From the NCBI GenBank assembly GCA_963720805.1, contig CAVRGT010000008.1:73830-137829 (forward strand): a stretch of 64,000 nt of DNA. Reading direction: 5' to 3'. The DNA comes from VRUE01 sp963720805 (lineage in GTDB: Bacteria; Actinomycetota; Thermoleophilia; Solirubrobacterales; 70-9). The position numbers and the translations under genes are program-made. This document shows, one piece after another, positions 41,559 through 49,953 of the stretch. Within the stretch, counting starts at the first letter, position 1. Each line of letters opens with the position of its first letter. Below the pieces are notes generated by a model. The model saw only the letters and a list, made by a program, of their open reading frames with translations, searched no databases and was not told where the DNA came from.

Positions 41559-43712
41559 ATGACCCGCCGCCTCGCCCGCCTCGCCGACTTCGCCTACCGC
41601 CGCCGTGGCCGCGTGGTCATCGCCTGGATCGTCGCGACCGTCGTCCTGATCGGACTCGGCTCCTCGCTGGCCGGCGAGTACAACGCCGACTACAACACGC
41701 CGGGCTCGGAGTCCAAGGCGGCAAGCGAATTCACCAAGCGCGAATTCAGCGGCTACTCGGGTCAGGAAATCTACGTCGTCTGGAAGAACCCGCAGGGGGT
41801 CGACAGCCCGGCGACCGAACGCCAGATCAACGCCTTCTTCACCCAGGCCGAAAAGGTCGACCACGTCGAGCGCCGCGGCGCGACCCGGGTCTCCGAAGAC
41901 GGCACGATCGCGACCACGACGCTGCCGCTCAACGTGCCGGGCTGGGAAATCAAGAAGGAGCAGGGCGAAGAGCTGATCGACGCAGCCGAAGGCCACAGCG
42001 GCGCCGGCCTGCGGATCGAGCTCGGCGGCGAACCGATCTACATCGCCCAGGAACAGAGCAGCCCCGAGGGGCTCGGCTTCCTCGGCGCGGCGATCGTGCT
42101 GCTGATCGCCTTCGGCTCGCTGGTCGCGGCGGGCCTGCCGCTGCTGATCGCCCTGGTCGGTCTGGGCATTTCTTCGGGCGGCCTGATCGTGCTGCTCGCC
42201 AACGTGATCGACGTCCCCAACTGGACCACCGCGGTCTCGGGCCTGATCGGCATCGGCGTCGGCATCGACTACTCGCTGCTCGTCCTGACCCGCTTCCGGG
42301 GGGCGATGCGCTCCGGCAAGGACCGCCACGACGCCGTCATCGAGGCGGTCTCGACGGCGGGCCGCAGCGTGCTGATCGCCGGCAGCACCGTGGTGATCGC
42401 GGTGCTGGGGCTCTTCCTCACCGGCCTCCCCTACATGTACGGGGTGGCGATCTCGGCCTCGCTTGCGGTGCTGGTCGTGATGCTTGCATCGATCACGCTG
42501 CTGCCGGCGCTGCTCTCCTTCCTCGGACCAAAGGTCGACCGCCTGCGCATCCCCTTCCTCGGCCGCCGGCTGGAGAAGGAAGGAACCAGCGACTCCCCCG
42601 CCGCCCGCTGGAGCCACGCCGTGCAGCGGCGGCCCTGGACCGCCGCAATCGTCGCCACCGCGATCCTGCTCGCCCTCGCCGCGCCGGCGTTGGGCATGCG
42701 CCTCGGCTTCCCCGACGCCGGCAACGACAAAGCGGGCACGATGACCCGCCAGGCCTACGACCTGATCAGTGAGGGCTTCGGGCCTGGCGCCAACGGTCCG
42801 CTCGTGGTCGCGGCCGAACTGCCCGACCCGGGGGCGCGCGCCGCGGTCGACGGCCTGGCGACGCAGCTGCGCGAAGACCCGGGGGTCGCCTACGTGGCGG
42901 CGCCGCGCTTCAACTCGCGCGGCACGGGGGCGATCGTCACCGTGATCCCCACCACCTCACCGCAGGACGGGGCGACGACCGACCTGGTCGACCACCTGCG
43001 CCATACCTTGATCCCCGAGGCGCTCGAAGGCTCGGGCGTGACGACCAAGCTCGGCGGCGTGACCCCGGCGCTGGAGGACCAGAGCGAATACATCACCGGC
43101 CGCATGCCGCTCTTCATCATCGGCGTCGTCGGCCTCTCCTTCCTGCTGCTGCTGTTCGCCTTCCACTCGCCGCTGATCTCGCTCAAGGCGGCGGTGATGA
43201 ACCTGCTCTCGGTCAGCGCCGCCTACGGCGTGATGACCCTGGTGGCGAAGGGCGGCGCGGTCGGCGAACTGATCGGCATCGACCACGAAGTGCCGGTTGC
43301 CCCGTTCATGCCGGTGATGATGTTCGCGATCCTCTTCGGCCTCTCGATGGACTACGAGGTCTTCCTCGTCTCCCGCATCCGCGAGGAGTACCTGAAGGAC
43401 CACGACACCAGGCGCGCCGTGGCCGATGGCTTGGCCAAGACGGCGCGGGTGATCACCGCCGCGGCGGCGATCATGGTCGTCGTCTTCCTCGCCTTCGTCG
43501 CCTCGCCCGAAGTCTTCCTCAAGCTCTTCGGCATCGGCCTCGCCTCGGCGATCTTCCTCGACGCGACCGTGGTCCGCATGGTCCTCGTCCCGGCGGTGAT
43601 GCAGCTGCTCGGCGCCCGCAACTGGTGGTGCCCGGACTGGCTGCAGCGACTGCTGCCCGAGATCGAGGTCGAGGTCGAGGGCGGCCCGCAGGTGGCGGAG
43701 GGCCGCTCCTAA
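41559..43712 (+). CDS. MMPL/RND family membrane exporter
   Basis: Intact 717 residues in the MmpL layout: TM1 (GRVVIAWIVATVVLIGLGSS), a first extracytoplasmic domain (residues about 35-175), helices 2-6, TM7 after ARWSHAVQRRPWTAAIV, a second outside domain (about 375-520), and helices 8-12. The proton-relay motifs GIGVGIDYSLLVLTRFRGAM and FGLSMDYEVFLVSRIREEYL are present. Such proteins export lipids or drugs by proton antiport. It starts at ATG 41559 after AGGAAGGA and diverges from a MarR gene, which suggests induction by a lipophilic compound. The cargo is unknown. Ends 4 bases into the convergent HAD gene. Confidence 0.93.
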   Translation: MTRRLARLADFAYRRRGRVVIAWIVATVVLIGLGSSLAGEYNADYNTPGSESKAASEFTKREFSGYSGQEIYVVWKNPQGVDSPATERQINAFFTQAEKVDHVERRGATRVSEDGTIATTTLPLNVPGWEIKKEQGEELIDAAEGHSGAGLRIELGGEPIYIAQEQSSPEGLGFLGAAIVLLIAFGSLVAAGLPLLIALVGLGISSGGLIVLLANVIDVPNWTTAVSGLIGIGVGIDYSLLVLTRFRGAMRSGKDRHDAVIEAVSTAGRSVLIAGSTVVIAVLGLFLTGLPYMYGVAISASLAVLVVMLASITLLPALLSFLGPKVDRLRIPFLGRRLEKEGTSDSPAARWSHAVQRRPWTAAIVATAILLALAAPALGMRLGFPDAGNDKAGTMTRQAYDLISEGFGPGANGPLVVAAELPDPGARAAVDGLATQLREDPGVAYVAAPRFNSRGTGAIVTVIPTTSPQDGATTDLVDHLRHTLIPEALEGSGVTTKLGGVTPALEDQSEYITGRMPLFIIGVVGLSFLLLLFAFHSPLISLKAAVMNLLSVSAAYGVMTLVAKGGAVGELIGIDHEVPVAPFMPVMMFAILFGLSMDYEVFLVSRIREEYLKDHDTRRAVADGLAKTARVITAAAAIMVVVFLAFVASPEVFLKLFGIGLASAIFLDATVVRMVLVPAVMQLLGARNWWCPDWLQRLLPEIEVEVEGGPQVAEGRS

Positions 43713-44470
43713 GTAGCGGCGATGCGGTCGAGGAGGGGCGGCAGCTCGCGATGGCTGTCGAGCACGAAGTCCGCCTCGATCGCACCGTCGACATCCGGAT
43801 CGTCGTGCAGGGCCCGGTAGCGAGCGGTCCTCATCCCGAGCGCCGCGGCGCCGGCGATGTCGGTGCGGCGCAGATCGCCGACGTGCATCGCGGCCGCCGG
43901 CTCGGCGTCGAGTGCCGCCAGGGCGGCTTCGAAGATCTGCGGCGCCGGCTTGTAGTGACCGACCTCGTCGGAGAAGGCCCAGCCGGAGAAGAAGGTGAGC
44001 AGCCCCTCGCGGTCGAGCAGTTCACGTAGGACCTCGCCGCCGCTGAAGCCGACGTCGCAGACGATTCCCAAGCGGATACCACGGGTCTGGAGCGCTTCGA
44101 GGCTGGAGCGGATATCAACCGACAACTCCACGGACGCGTTGCGGGCCACGGTCAGGAAAGCCTCCGCCGTCCTCTCCCCCGCGATCCCCTCCAGCCCAAG
44201 TGATCTCACCAACATCTCCGCCCCCTCTCGAGGGTGGAAATGCTCGCCCACCGACCAAGAGCTCTCATACGAGCGGGTGACTTCCTCGAGGGCCTCGGCC
44301 AGGAGCTCAGCTTCGAGCTCGACGCCGCACTCCGCACAGGCTTCGACGATCGCCCGCCGCCGCGCCTCGCTCATCAGCCCCGCCGGCGCCCGCGCGATCG
44401 TGTTCCAGAAGTCGAAGGTCACGGCCTCGATCGGGGTACTCGACGCCGAGTGGTCGATTGACCCACTCAT
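43709..44470 (-). CDS. HAD superfamily hydrolase
   Basis: About 253 residues (or 237 from GTG 44422). Motif I is EAVTFDFWNTIARAP; the nucleophile Asp is present but the second Asp of DxDxT is Trp (DFW), as in many haloacid-dehalogenase-like subfamilies. Motif II is LGIVCDVGFSGGE. The motif III Lys lies in DEVGHYKPAPQIFEAALAAL, and motif IV reads AAMHVGDLRRTDIAGAAALG with the GD metal ligand. A four-helix cap separates motifs I and II. It is probably a phosphatase or dehalogenase; the substrate is unknown. The first ATG (44470) lies inside a family A palindrome, so the GTG at 44422 is a credible alternative start. Confidence 0.85.
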   Translation of the reverse strand: MSGSIDHSASSTPIEAVTFDFWNTIARAPAGLMSEARRRAIVEACAECGVELEAELLAEALEEVTRSYESSWSVGEHFHPREGAEMLVRSLGLEGIAGERTAEAFLTVARNASVELSVDIRSSLEALQTRGIRLGIVCDVGFSGGEVLRELLDREGLLTFFSGWAFSDEVGHYKPAPQIFEAALAALDAEPAAAMHVGDLRRTDIAGAAALGMRTARYRALHDDPDVDGAIEADFVLDSHRELPPLLDRIAAT

Positions 44471-44492
44471 ACGGTGGTAAACCGTTCAGTCA
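44447..44492. repeat. Palindromic element, family A, copy 5 (degenerate)
   Basis: CGAGTGGTCGATTGACCCAC, then TCATACGGTGGTAAACCGTT and CAGTCAG. The left arm and core match copies 1 and 2; the right arm has diverged so the stem is weak. It overlaps the predicted HAD start and the last codon of the acyl-CoA dehydrogenase gene. Confidence 0.75.
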
Positions 44493-45680
44493 GCGGCGCC
44501 GCGGGTCCATTGCGCGGGAGATCACCACGCGCTGGATCTCGTTGGTGCCCTCGTAGATCTGGGTGATCTTGGCGTCGCGCATCATTCGCTCGACCGGGTA
44601 CTCCTTGACGTAGCCGTAGCCGCCGAGGACCTGGATCGCCTCGACCGTGACCCGCATCGCGTTGTCGGAGGCGAACAGCTTCGCCATCGAGGAATGCTTG
44701 GCGAGGCCCGGGTCGTTCTGGTCGGCCATCGCACATGCTTTGTAGAGCAGCTCGCGGGCAGCGGCGGTGCCGGTCTCCATATCGGCCAGCTTGAACTGGA
44801 TCGCCTGCAGGTCGAGGATCGGCTTGCCGAAGGCGACCCGCTCGGAGGCGTAGGTGGTCGCGTAGTCGGTCGCCCCCTGGGCGATCCCGACAGCTTGCGC
44901 GGCGGCGCCGAGTCGCGTCCTTTCCAGCGTGCCGAGGGCGACGCCGAGCCCGCGCCCGACCTCGCCAATCACGTTCTCGGCCGGCACCCGTACGTCCTCG
45001 AGAACGGGCGATCCGGTCGGCGAGCCGCGGATCCCAAGCTTGTGCTCGAGATTGCCGATCGAGAAGCCCGGCCTGTCGGCCTCGACCATGAAGGCTGTGA
45101 TCCGCCGCTTTTCGCGATCGGTGACGGCAAAGACGACGTAGAAGTCGGCGACCCCGGCGTTGCTGATCCAGTTCTTGGCGCCGTTGATCACCCATTCGTC
45201 GCCATCGAGCTCGGCGTGCGTGCGCATCGCCCCCGGGTCCGAGCCGGCCTCGGGCTCAGAGAGCGCGAAGGCGGGCGTCCACTCGCCGCTCGCGCAGCGC
45301 GGCAGCACCCGCTGCTTCAGCTCATCGCTGCCGAAGAGCCGGATCGGCAGCGAGCCAAGCTCCTGCACCATCAGGATCAGGGCGCTGGAGGCGCAGGCCT
45401 TGGCGATCTCCTCGACCCCCATCTGCAGCATCAGCGTCCCGGTCCCGGTCCCCCCGTACTCCTCCTCGAAGGGCAGGGCGAGGATGTCGTGCTCGGCCAG
45501 CAGCTCCCGCACGTCCTTCGGATATTCGGACTTCTCATCGATCTCAGCCGCCCGCGGCGCGATCCGCTCCCGCGCAATCTGGGAGATCGTCTCGCGGAAG
45601 TCGAGCATGTCCTGCGGGATCGAGTAGATGTCGGTGGCGGCGCTCACGCGGTCGGGACCGTATCCATCGACGCGCAGCAT
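44490..45680 (-). CDS. Acyl-CoA dehydrogenase
   Basis: About 396 residues (385 from GTG 45647). FAD enzyme that desaturates acyl-CoA at C2-C3 and passes electrons to ETF. Family signatures are FALSEPEAGSDPGAMRTHAE, WVINGAKNWISNAGVADFYV, LGIRGSPTGSPVLEDVRVPA, GVALGTLERTRLGAAAQAVG with IAQGA, ERVAFGKPILDLQAIQFKLA, QVLGGYGYVKEYPVERMMRD, and the catalytic Glu in KITQIYEGTNEIQRVVISRA. The chain-length class cannot be fixed; the sequence resembles short/branched-chain types. It stands alone, with no enoyl-CoA hydratase or thiolase beside it, and diverges from the sigma factor gene. Confidence 0.93.
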   Translation of the reverse strand: MLRVDGYGPDRVSAATDIYSIPQDMLDFRETISQIARERIAPRAAEIDEKSEYPKDVRELLAEHDILALPFEEEYGGTGTGTLMLQMGVEEIAKACASSALILMVQELGSLPIRLFGSDELKQRVLPRCASGEWTPAFALSEPEAGSDPGAMRTHAELDGDEWVINGAKNWISNAGVADFYVVFAVTDREKRRITAFMVEADRPGFSIGNLEHKLGIRGSPTGSPVLEDVRVPAENVIGEVGRGLGVALGTLERTRLGAAAQAVGIAQGATDYATTYASERVAFGKPILDLQAIQFKLADMETGTAAARELLYKACAMADQNDPGLAKHSSMAKLFASDNAMRVTVEAIQVLGGYGYVKEYPVERMMRDAKITQIYEGTNEIQRVVISRAMDPRRR

Positions 45681-45733
45681 CGTCTTGTGGCCGCCTGCAA
45701 CGCCCGACCGGAACCGGACATATATAGAGGTAG

Positions 45734-46318
45734 ATGGCCCCGAGTCAGATCGAGAAGAAGGAGGCGCTCGGCCAGCGAGCTGGCCCAGGTCCGCTTCGGC
45801 CGGCTCTACCGCGAGAACGGGCGAGCGATCCTCGCCTACGCGCTGCGGCGCTGCGGAGACCAGGAGGACGCCGCCGACGTCGTCGCCGAGACCTTCCTGG
45901 TCGCCTGGCGTCGCCTCGGCGAGGTTCCGATCGGCGACGAGGGCGAGGCTCTGGCTCTACGCCGTCGCGCGGCGGGTCCTCGCCAACCAGCACCGGGCCG
46001 AACGGCGCCGGACCCGGCTGGGGGAACGCCTCGCCGAGTCGCTGCGGACCGAGATCGCGACTCGATCCCGCGCCGAGCGGCGAGGCGGCCGAGGTGCTGC
46101 GGGCGATGGGCGAGCTGGGCGACGAGGACCGCGAGCTGCTGCTGCTCGTCTCCTGGGAGGAGCTCTCGCCGGGCGAGGCGGCGCGGGTCCTCGGCATCTC
46201 CTCGCTGGCGGCGCGCAGCCGCCTGCACCGCGCCCGGCGCCGGCTGCGGGCCCTGCTGGAGCAGCGCGAAGCGGCCGCGAGCCGAAACCCGGAACTCGAC
46301 ATGGAGGAGGCAAGATGA
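45734..46318 (+). CDS. ECF RNA polymerase sigma factor, frame broken
   Basis: About 190 residues. The N-terminus MAPSQIEKKEAL is in one frame; region 2 (RFGRLYRENGRAILAYALRR, CGDQEDAADVVAETFLVAWR) is in another; LWLYAVARRVLANQHRAERR follows after a shift near 45953; and region 4 (MGELGDEDRELLLLVSWEEL, SPGEAARVLGISSLAARSRL, HRARRRLRALLEQ) after a shift near 46078. Each break is a single base with no conserved residue lost. The stop overlaps the next start as ATGA, the usual coupling of an ECF sigma factor with its anti-sigma partner. The promoter it recognises is unknown. Confidence 0.82.
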   Translation: MAPSQIEKKEALGQRAGPGPLRPALPRERASDPRLRAAALRRPGGRRRRRRRDLPGRLASPRRGSDRRRGRGSGSTPSRGGSSPTSTGPNGAGPGWGNASPSRCGPRSRLDPAPSGEAAEVLRAMGELGDEDRELLLLVSWEELSPGEAARVLGISSLAARSRLHRARRRLRALLEQREAAASRNPELDMEEAR

Positions 46319-47567
46319 AGACGCGTGAGCTGGAGATGGCGCTGGCCGACGGCTGACCCGGTCGACCGGGACCGGCTCGACGGGATCGACCTCGGAGGCG
46401 ATGGAAGCCGAGCTGCTCGCCGATATCGACGGCGAGCAGCCGGCTCTCCTTGACTCGGTGGCCGACGTCCCGTCCGGGCGGCGCCCGCGGCGCCGCGCGC
46501 TGGCGCTCGGCGGCCGCGACCCTCGCCGCCGCCGCGGCCGTCATCGTCGTCCTGGCCGGAGGCGGCGCCGATCACCCCTCACGCGCCTACGGCGCCGAGC
46601 TGGTCCGCTTCGCCGAGTCGACGCCGCTGCTGCTGCTCGAAGGCCCGGGCTGGCGGGTCCAGAACGTCAACGAGTACAAGAGCCGCGAGGGCATCGAAGG
46701 CTCGATGGAATTCGTCACCGGCAAGCCGATCCCCTACGAATCGGTCCGGATCACCGGCAACAGCAAGGCCGAGCGCGAGTCGGGGATGTTCCCGGCCGCG
46801 GTGCGTCAGCGCCGGGTCGAACTCTCCTGGCGCCACGGCCAGCCTCGCGGAAGCGATCTCGACCGCAGCGCGGCGATCCTGCACCCGCACGGCCAACGCT
46901 GGGTCGAAGCTGCCGGTCCTCGACACCACCGCCGAGGTCGACACGCGGGCGGAGTTCTACGTCAACCAGGGCGGCCCGGGCAATCGCCAGATGGTCGCCC
47001 TCTGGCCCGAAGACGGCTACCTGCTCGAACTGAGGGCCGCGGTCCCGAACCTGGCCGCCTTCGAAGAACGGCTCGGCTGGCTGACCAAGGTGGACTCGCA
47101 GACCTGGCTCGACGCGATGCCCGCGAAGGTCGTCAAAGCCGCCGACCACGAGCCGCGGTCCGCGAAATGCTGAAGGGGATCCCGGTGCCAAGCACCTTCA
47201 AGCCGTCGCGGGTCCCCGACGAAGGCCTCACCACCGACCGCTACCAGGTGGGCGCACGCGGTGACCAGCACCGTCTCCTGCCTCTGGTTCCGCCAGTGGG
47301 GCGAAGCCCGCCGGACCGGCGACCGCGCGAGCCGAGCTCGAAGCCGACGAGGCGATGGCGACCTCGAGGCACTGGCCGATCCTGCATGAGATGAGCAAGG
47401 ACGGCGACTACCCCGAAACGATCTGGGAGCTGGCGAGCGGCGATGCCGAGCGGGGTCTGGCGAATGGACGGTCACCGCACACCGGCGCTCCTGCCCCACG
47501 CGGAAGGCCTCGGCTGCGCCCGCCTCGGGCTCCCGCTCCTGCCAAGGAAGCAGAAGCTCCAGCGTGA
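46315..47567 (+). CDS. Putative anti-sigma factor or membrane partner of the ECF sigma, heavily frame-broken
   Basis: Starts MKTRELEMALAD at 46315 (ATGA overlap), then is interrupted by a stop near 46356 and continues in shifted frames. EAELLADIDGEQPALLDSVA is followed by a basic patch and one transmembrane helix (LAAAAAVIVVLAGGG, about 46525-46570). An outside domain follows: YGAELVRFAESTPLLLLEGP, GWRVQNVNEYKSREGIEGSM, EFVTGKPIPYESVRITGNSK, YVNQGGPGNRQMVALWPEDG, YLLELRAAVPNLAAFEERLG. At least six shifts occur in 1.2 kb. Position after the sigma gene and the single-span layout fit an anti-sigma factor, but no zinc-binding ASD motif is seen, so this is inferred. The 3' end is uncertain (47567-47590). 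Confidence 0.55.
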
Positions 47568-47650
47568 ACGGGGGGAAGTAGGCGCCGCCTGAAAACTGGA
47601 TCACCTAGGAACCGAGACGAGCTCTGCAGCGACCTTGGATGGGACGATTT

Positions 47651-49810
47651 TCAGCCGTGCTCCAGGGCATCGGCCGTCGCCGGTCGCCGTTGCTGCCAGC
47701 GTCGGCGGCGCTCACTCCGGGAGCGGGGCGGTTCCCACCACCACCTCGAAACCGCGGCGAGCGGCCGCCTGCGGCGTCGAGAGACACCGGGACTCTGCAC
47801 TTTGACTCTTTCTTTTTTGTCTTGCACCTTGGCGTTAAGTCGGTTGGCCCTGCGCAAGGTGAGAATCGCTCGCGAGAGAGAACCACGGACCTGTGGCGCG
47901 GTCTCAACGCAGTTGGTCCGATAGAGCTTAGCCACATTGGCGATGACCACTAGGGCGGCGAAGACCCAAAGGTCGTGGCTGTCCACCGTGCCGAACTCAC
48001 GCAAGACGCCGATGCCAATCATCGCGACTGAGTACCAGAGCATCAGCACCCACCACTCCTTGAAAACATCGTGAACGAACTTGTACCCGGCGGTACCCTT
48101 CGGCGTAAAGTTCGCGTGGAAGACATCGAATGCACGCAGGCCGATCCGCAGCGCCACGTAGTTGTTCGCCACGATGAGCAGCGTCACCATGCCGGCGGGC
48201 AGCGCCCAGCCTTCGGGGTTACAGAGAATCACGAAGAGGATCGGCCCCAGGAAGAAGAAGGAGGTCAAGCGCATCAGAACTGCGGAGAGTCGCCCGATCC
48301 GGCGACCGATCCGCATCGGCGACAGAGTCGCGAAGTTGTTCACGTAGTAGGTGACGGCCGTGAGCGCAAAGGTGAGCGCGACGAGTCTTCCGGGTAGGTT
48401 CTCCTTGATGGCACCCACTTTGTAGTGGTTGCCACACAGTTCGGCGATCTGTTCAGCCCACGGTTTGACCGTGCCCCAGTGAAGGTCCGCCAAGGTCATC
48501 ATCACGAACGATCCGACCGCCAGGGCCCAGGCGAACATCGAGAGAAACGCCCACCTCGCCAGCACCGGGAAATCATCGTAGGCGTCGTCTACGGACTCCT
48601 CGGACACCCGGGCGGCATTCAGGAGGTTGACCAGCTGGGTGTTCTTATAGACCTTGATCAGGCCGACGCCGCGCAGCAGGCCGAAACCACTGCCCTCGGT
48701 CTGGTCTTTGTAGAGTTCGAGCACCTCGGTTTCCTGACGGATCAGCTTCTGCAGGTAGTCGTAGGCGTGGCAGGGGTCCCCTCGCCCGTCTTTCTCTTCC
48801 CCGTCTTTCTCCGGCCCTTTGTCCAGTGCCAGCCTGTAACTCATCTCTTCGTCGAGCAGCTCGTCGATGATGCGACCGATCTGCGGTGCGCCCTCCCAAG
48901 GTCGTTCCCCCTGCCAGAGCCGCTCAAGTTCCACCGCCAGGTTCTCCTTGCGCAGTTCGCAGAGCGATGCCGCCTCGAGCAGGATCACGCCGAGCGAGTA
49001 GGCGTCGCAGCGCCAGGCTTCCTTTGGCGTTCCGTCATGGATCAGCTCGGGGGCAACGTAGAGCGCCGCCTGTCGATAGGCGGCGGCGCTGCCGACCCGC
49101 TCGGTTATTGCGAAGTTCTGACCGAAGTCGATCAAGCGGATCCGCAGTCGGTAGTCGCGCTCGTCGCTGACCACGATGATGTTCGACGGGGAGAGGTCGA
49201 GGTGCTCGTGTTTTTGCGCGGCCAATTCGGCGAGGCACTCGCAGATCGCGAGGCCGACTTCGCGCACGAATTTGACGTCGTCGTCGTGCAGGGCGCGTTT
49301 TTTGGCCTTGGTCCCTTTCAGCTTCTGCCTACTCTTGATCCGGGCGTCGAATCGCTCAGCGAGGGTTTGCCCTTCGATGAACTCCATGGTGATCGTCAGC
49401 TCCGTCGAGGCGATGATGCGCGGGGCCACGGGGCTGTCGATCGAGTACTTGCTCTTGTAGCTCTTGGTCCGTTCCCGGATCGCTTTGACCCGGTGATAGC
49501 GGGGCAACAGGCACTTCAATGCGACGACCTCCCCCGCACGCGTGCAGCGCAGGATCAACGAGGTGGTCCCGATCCGGTGGAGCCTGGCATCGGCTAGCTC
49601 GTAGGAGTCGCCGATGTCATAGAGGTGACAGAAACACTTGCGCGTGGAGCGATCCCTGAGCATGTCCTCGATCTGCTCCCACCGTTTCCCGTCGGGCTTT
49701 GCCGAGAAGGCCAACTCCGCGGCGGCATTGAGAGCAAGGTAGAGGCCGAGTGGACCGCGGATCCACTTCTCCTTGCACGCCTTGTGGGCGCGAGAGATGC
49801 TCTTGATCAC
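47651..49810 (-). CDS. Membrane-anchored protein kinase with C-terminal multi-span domain
   Basis: 719 residues. The first ~290 form a Hanks-type kinase: the ATP Lys is in GEVVALKCLL (near 97), the catalytic loop is HEHLDLSPSNIIVV (HLD in place of HRD), the metal motif is IRLIDFGQNFA, followed by ALYVAPELIHDGTP (APE) and RCDAYSLGVILLEAASL. No glycine-rich loop is obvious. After a charged linker come five or six helices (AFLSMFAWALAVGSFVMMTL, RLVALTFALTAVTYYVNNFA, LMRLTSFFFLGPILFVILCN, MVTLLIVANNYVALRIGLRA, VLMLWYSVAMIGIGVL, LWVFAALVVIANVAKL) and a basic tail. GTG 49810 is the first usual start, but the frame stays open and protein-like for about 48 further codons upstream. It follows a patatin gene on the same strand. 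Frame intact. Confidence 0.8.
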   Translation of the reverse strand: MIKSISRAHKACKEKWIRGPLGLYLALNAAAELAFSAKPDGKRWEQIEDMLRDRSTRKCFCHLYDIGDSYELADARLHRIGTTSLILRCTRAGEVVALKCLLPRYHRVKAIRERTKSYKSKYSIDSPVAPRIIASTELTITMEFIEGQTLAERFDARIKSRQKLKGTKAKKRALHDDDVKFVREVGLAICECLAELAAQKHEHLDLSPSNIIVVSDERDYRLRIRLIDFGQNFAITERVGSAAAYRQAALYVAPELIHDGTPKEAWRCDAYSLGVILLEAASLCELRKENLAVELERLWQGERPWEGAPQIGRIIDELLDEEMSYRLALDKGPEKDGEEKDGRGDPCHAYDYLQKLIRQETEVLELYKDQTEGSGFGLLRGVGLIKVYKNTQLVNLLNAARVSEESVDDAYDDFPVLARWAFLSMFAWALAVGSFVMMTLADLHWGTVKPWAEQIAELCGNHYKVGAIKENLPGRLVALTFALTAVTYYVNNFATLSPMRIGRRIGRLSAVLMRLTSFFFLGPILFVILCNPEGWALPAGMVTLLIVANNYVALRIGLRAFDVFHANFTPKGTAGYKFVHDVFKEWWVLMLWYSVAMIGIGVLREFGTVDSHDLWVFAALVVIANVAKLYRTNCVETAPQVRGSLSRAILTLRRANRLNAKVQDKKERVKVQSPGVSRRRRRPLAAVSRWWWEPPRSRSERRRRWQQRRPATADALEHG

Positions 49811-49953
49811 CCTCGGCTGAACGAAGTCGTCTCGGGTCAGCAGGGCCTCGACCGCCCCCCGCAGTGACTCGGGGTCGTAGGCCTCGTTGATTTCCTGCAG
49901 CGCTCGCTTCGGGTTGCGGTTCAGCTTGTAGAGCGCCGCTGGGTCAGCGGCGT

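Noticed and set aside
40965..42617. 550-codon minus-strand frame joining MarR to a long N-terminal extension
   Set aside because: The extension is antisense to the MMPL exporter; the MarR domain has its own start at 41459.
48425..49597. 390-codon open frame on the plus strand
   Set aside because: Antisense to the kinase gene, whose motifs are unambiguous; the plus-strand product has no recognisable domain.
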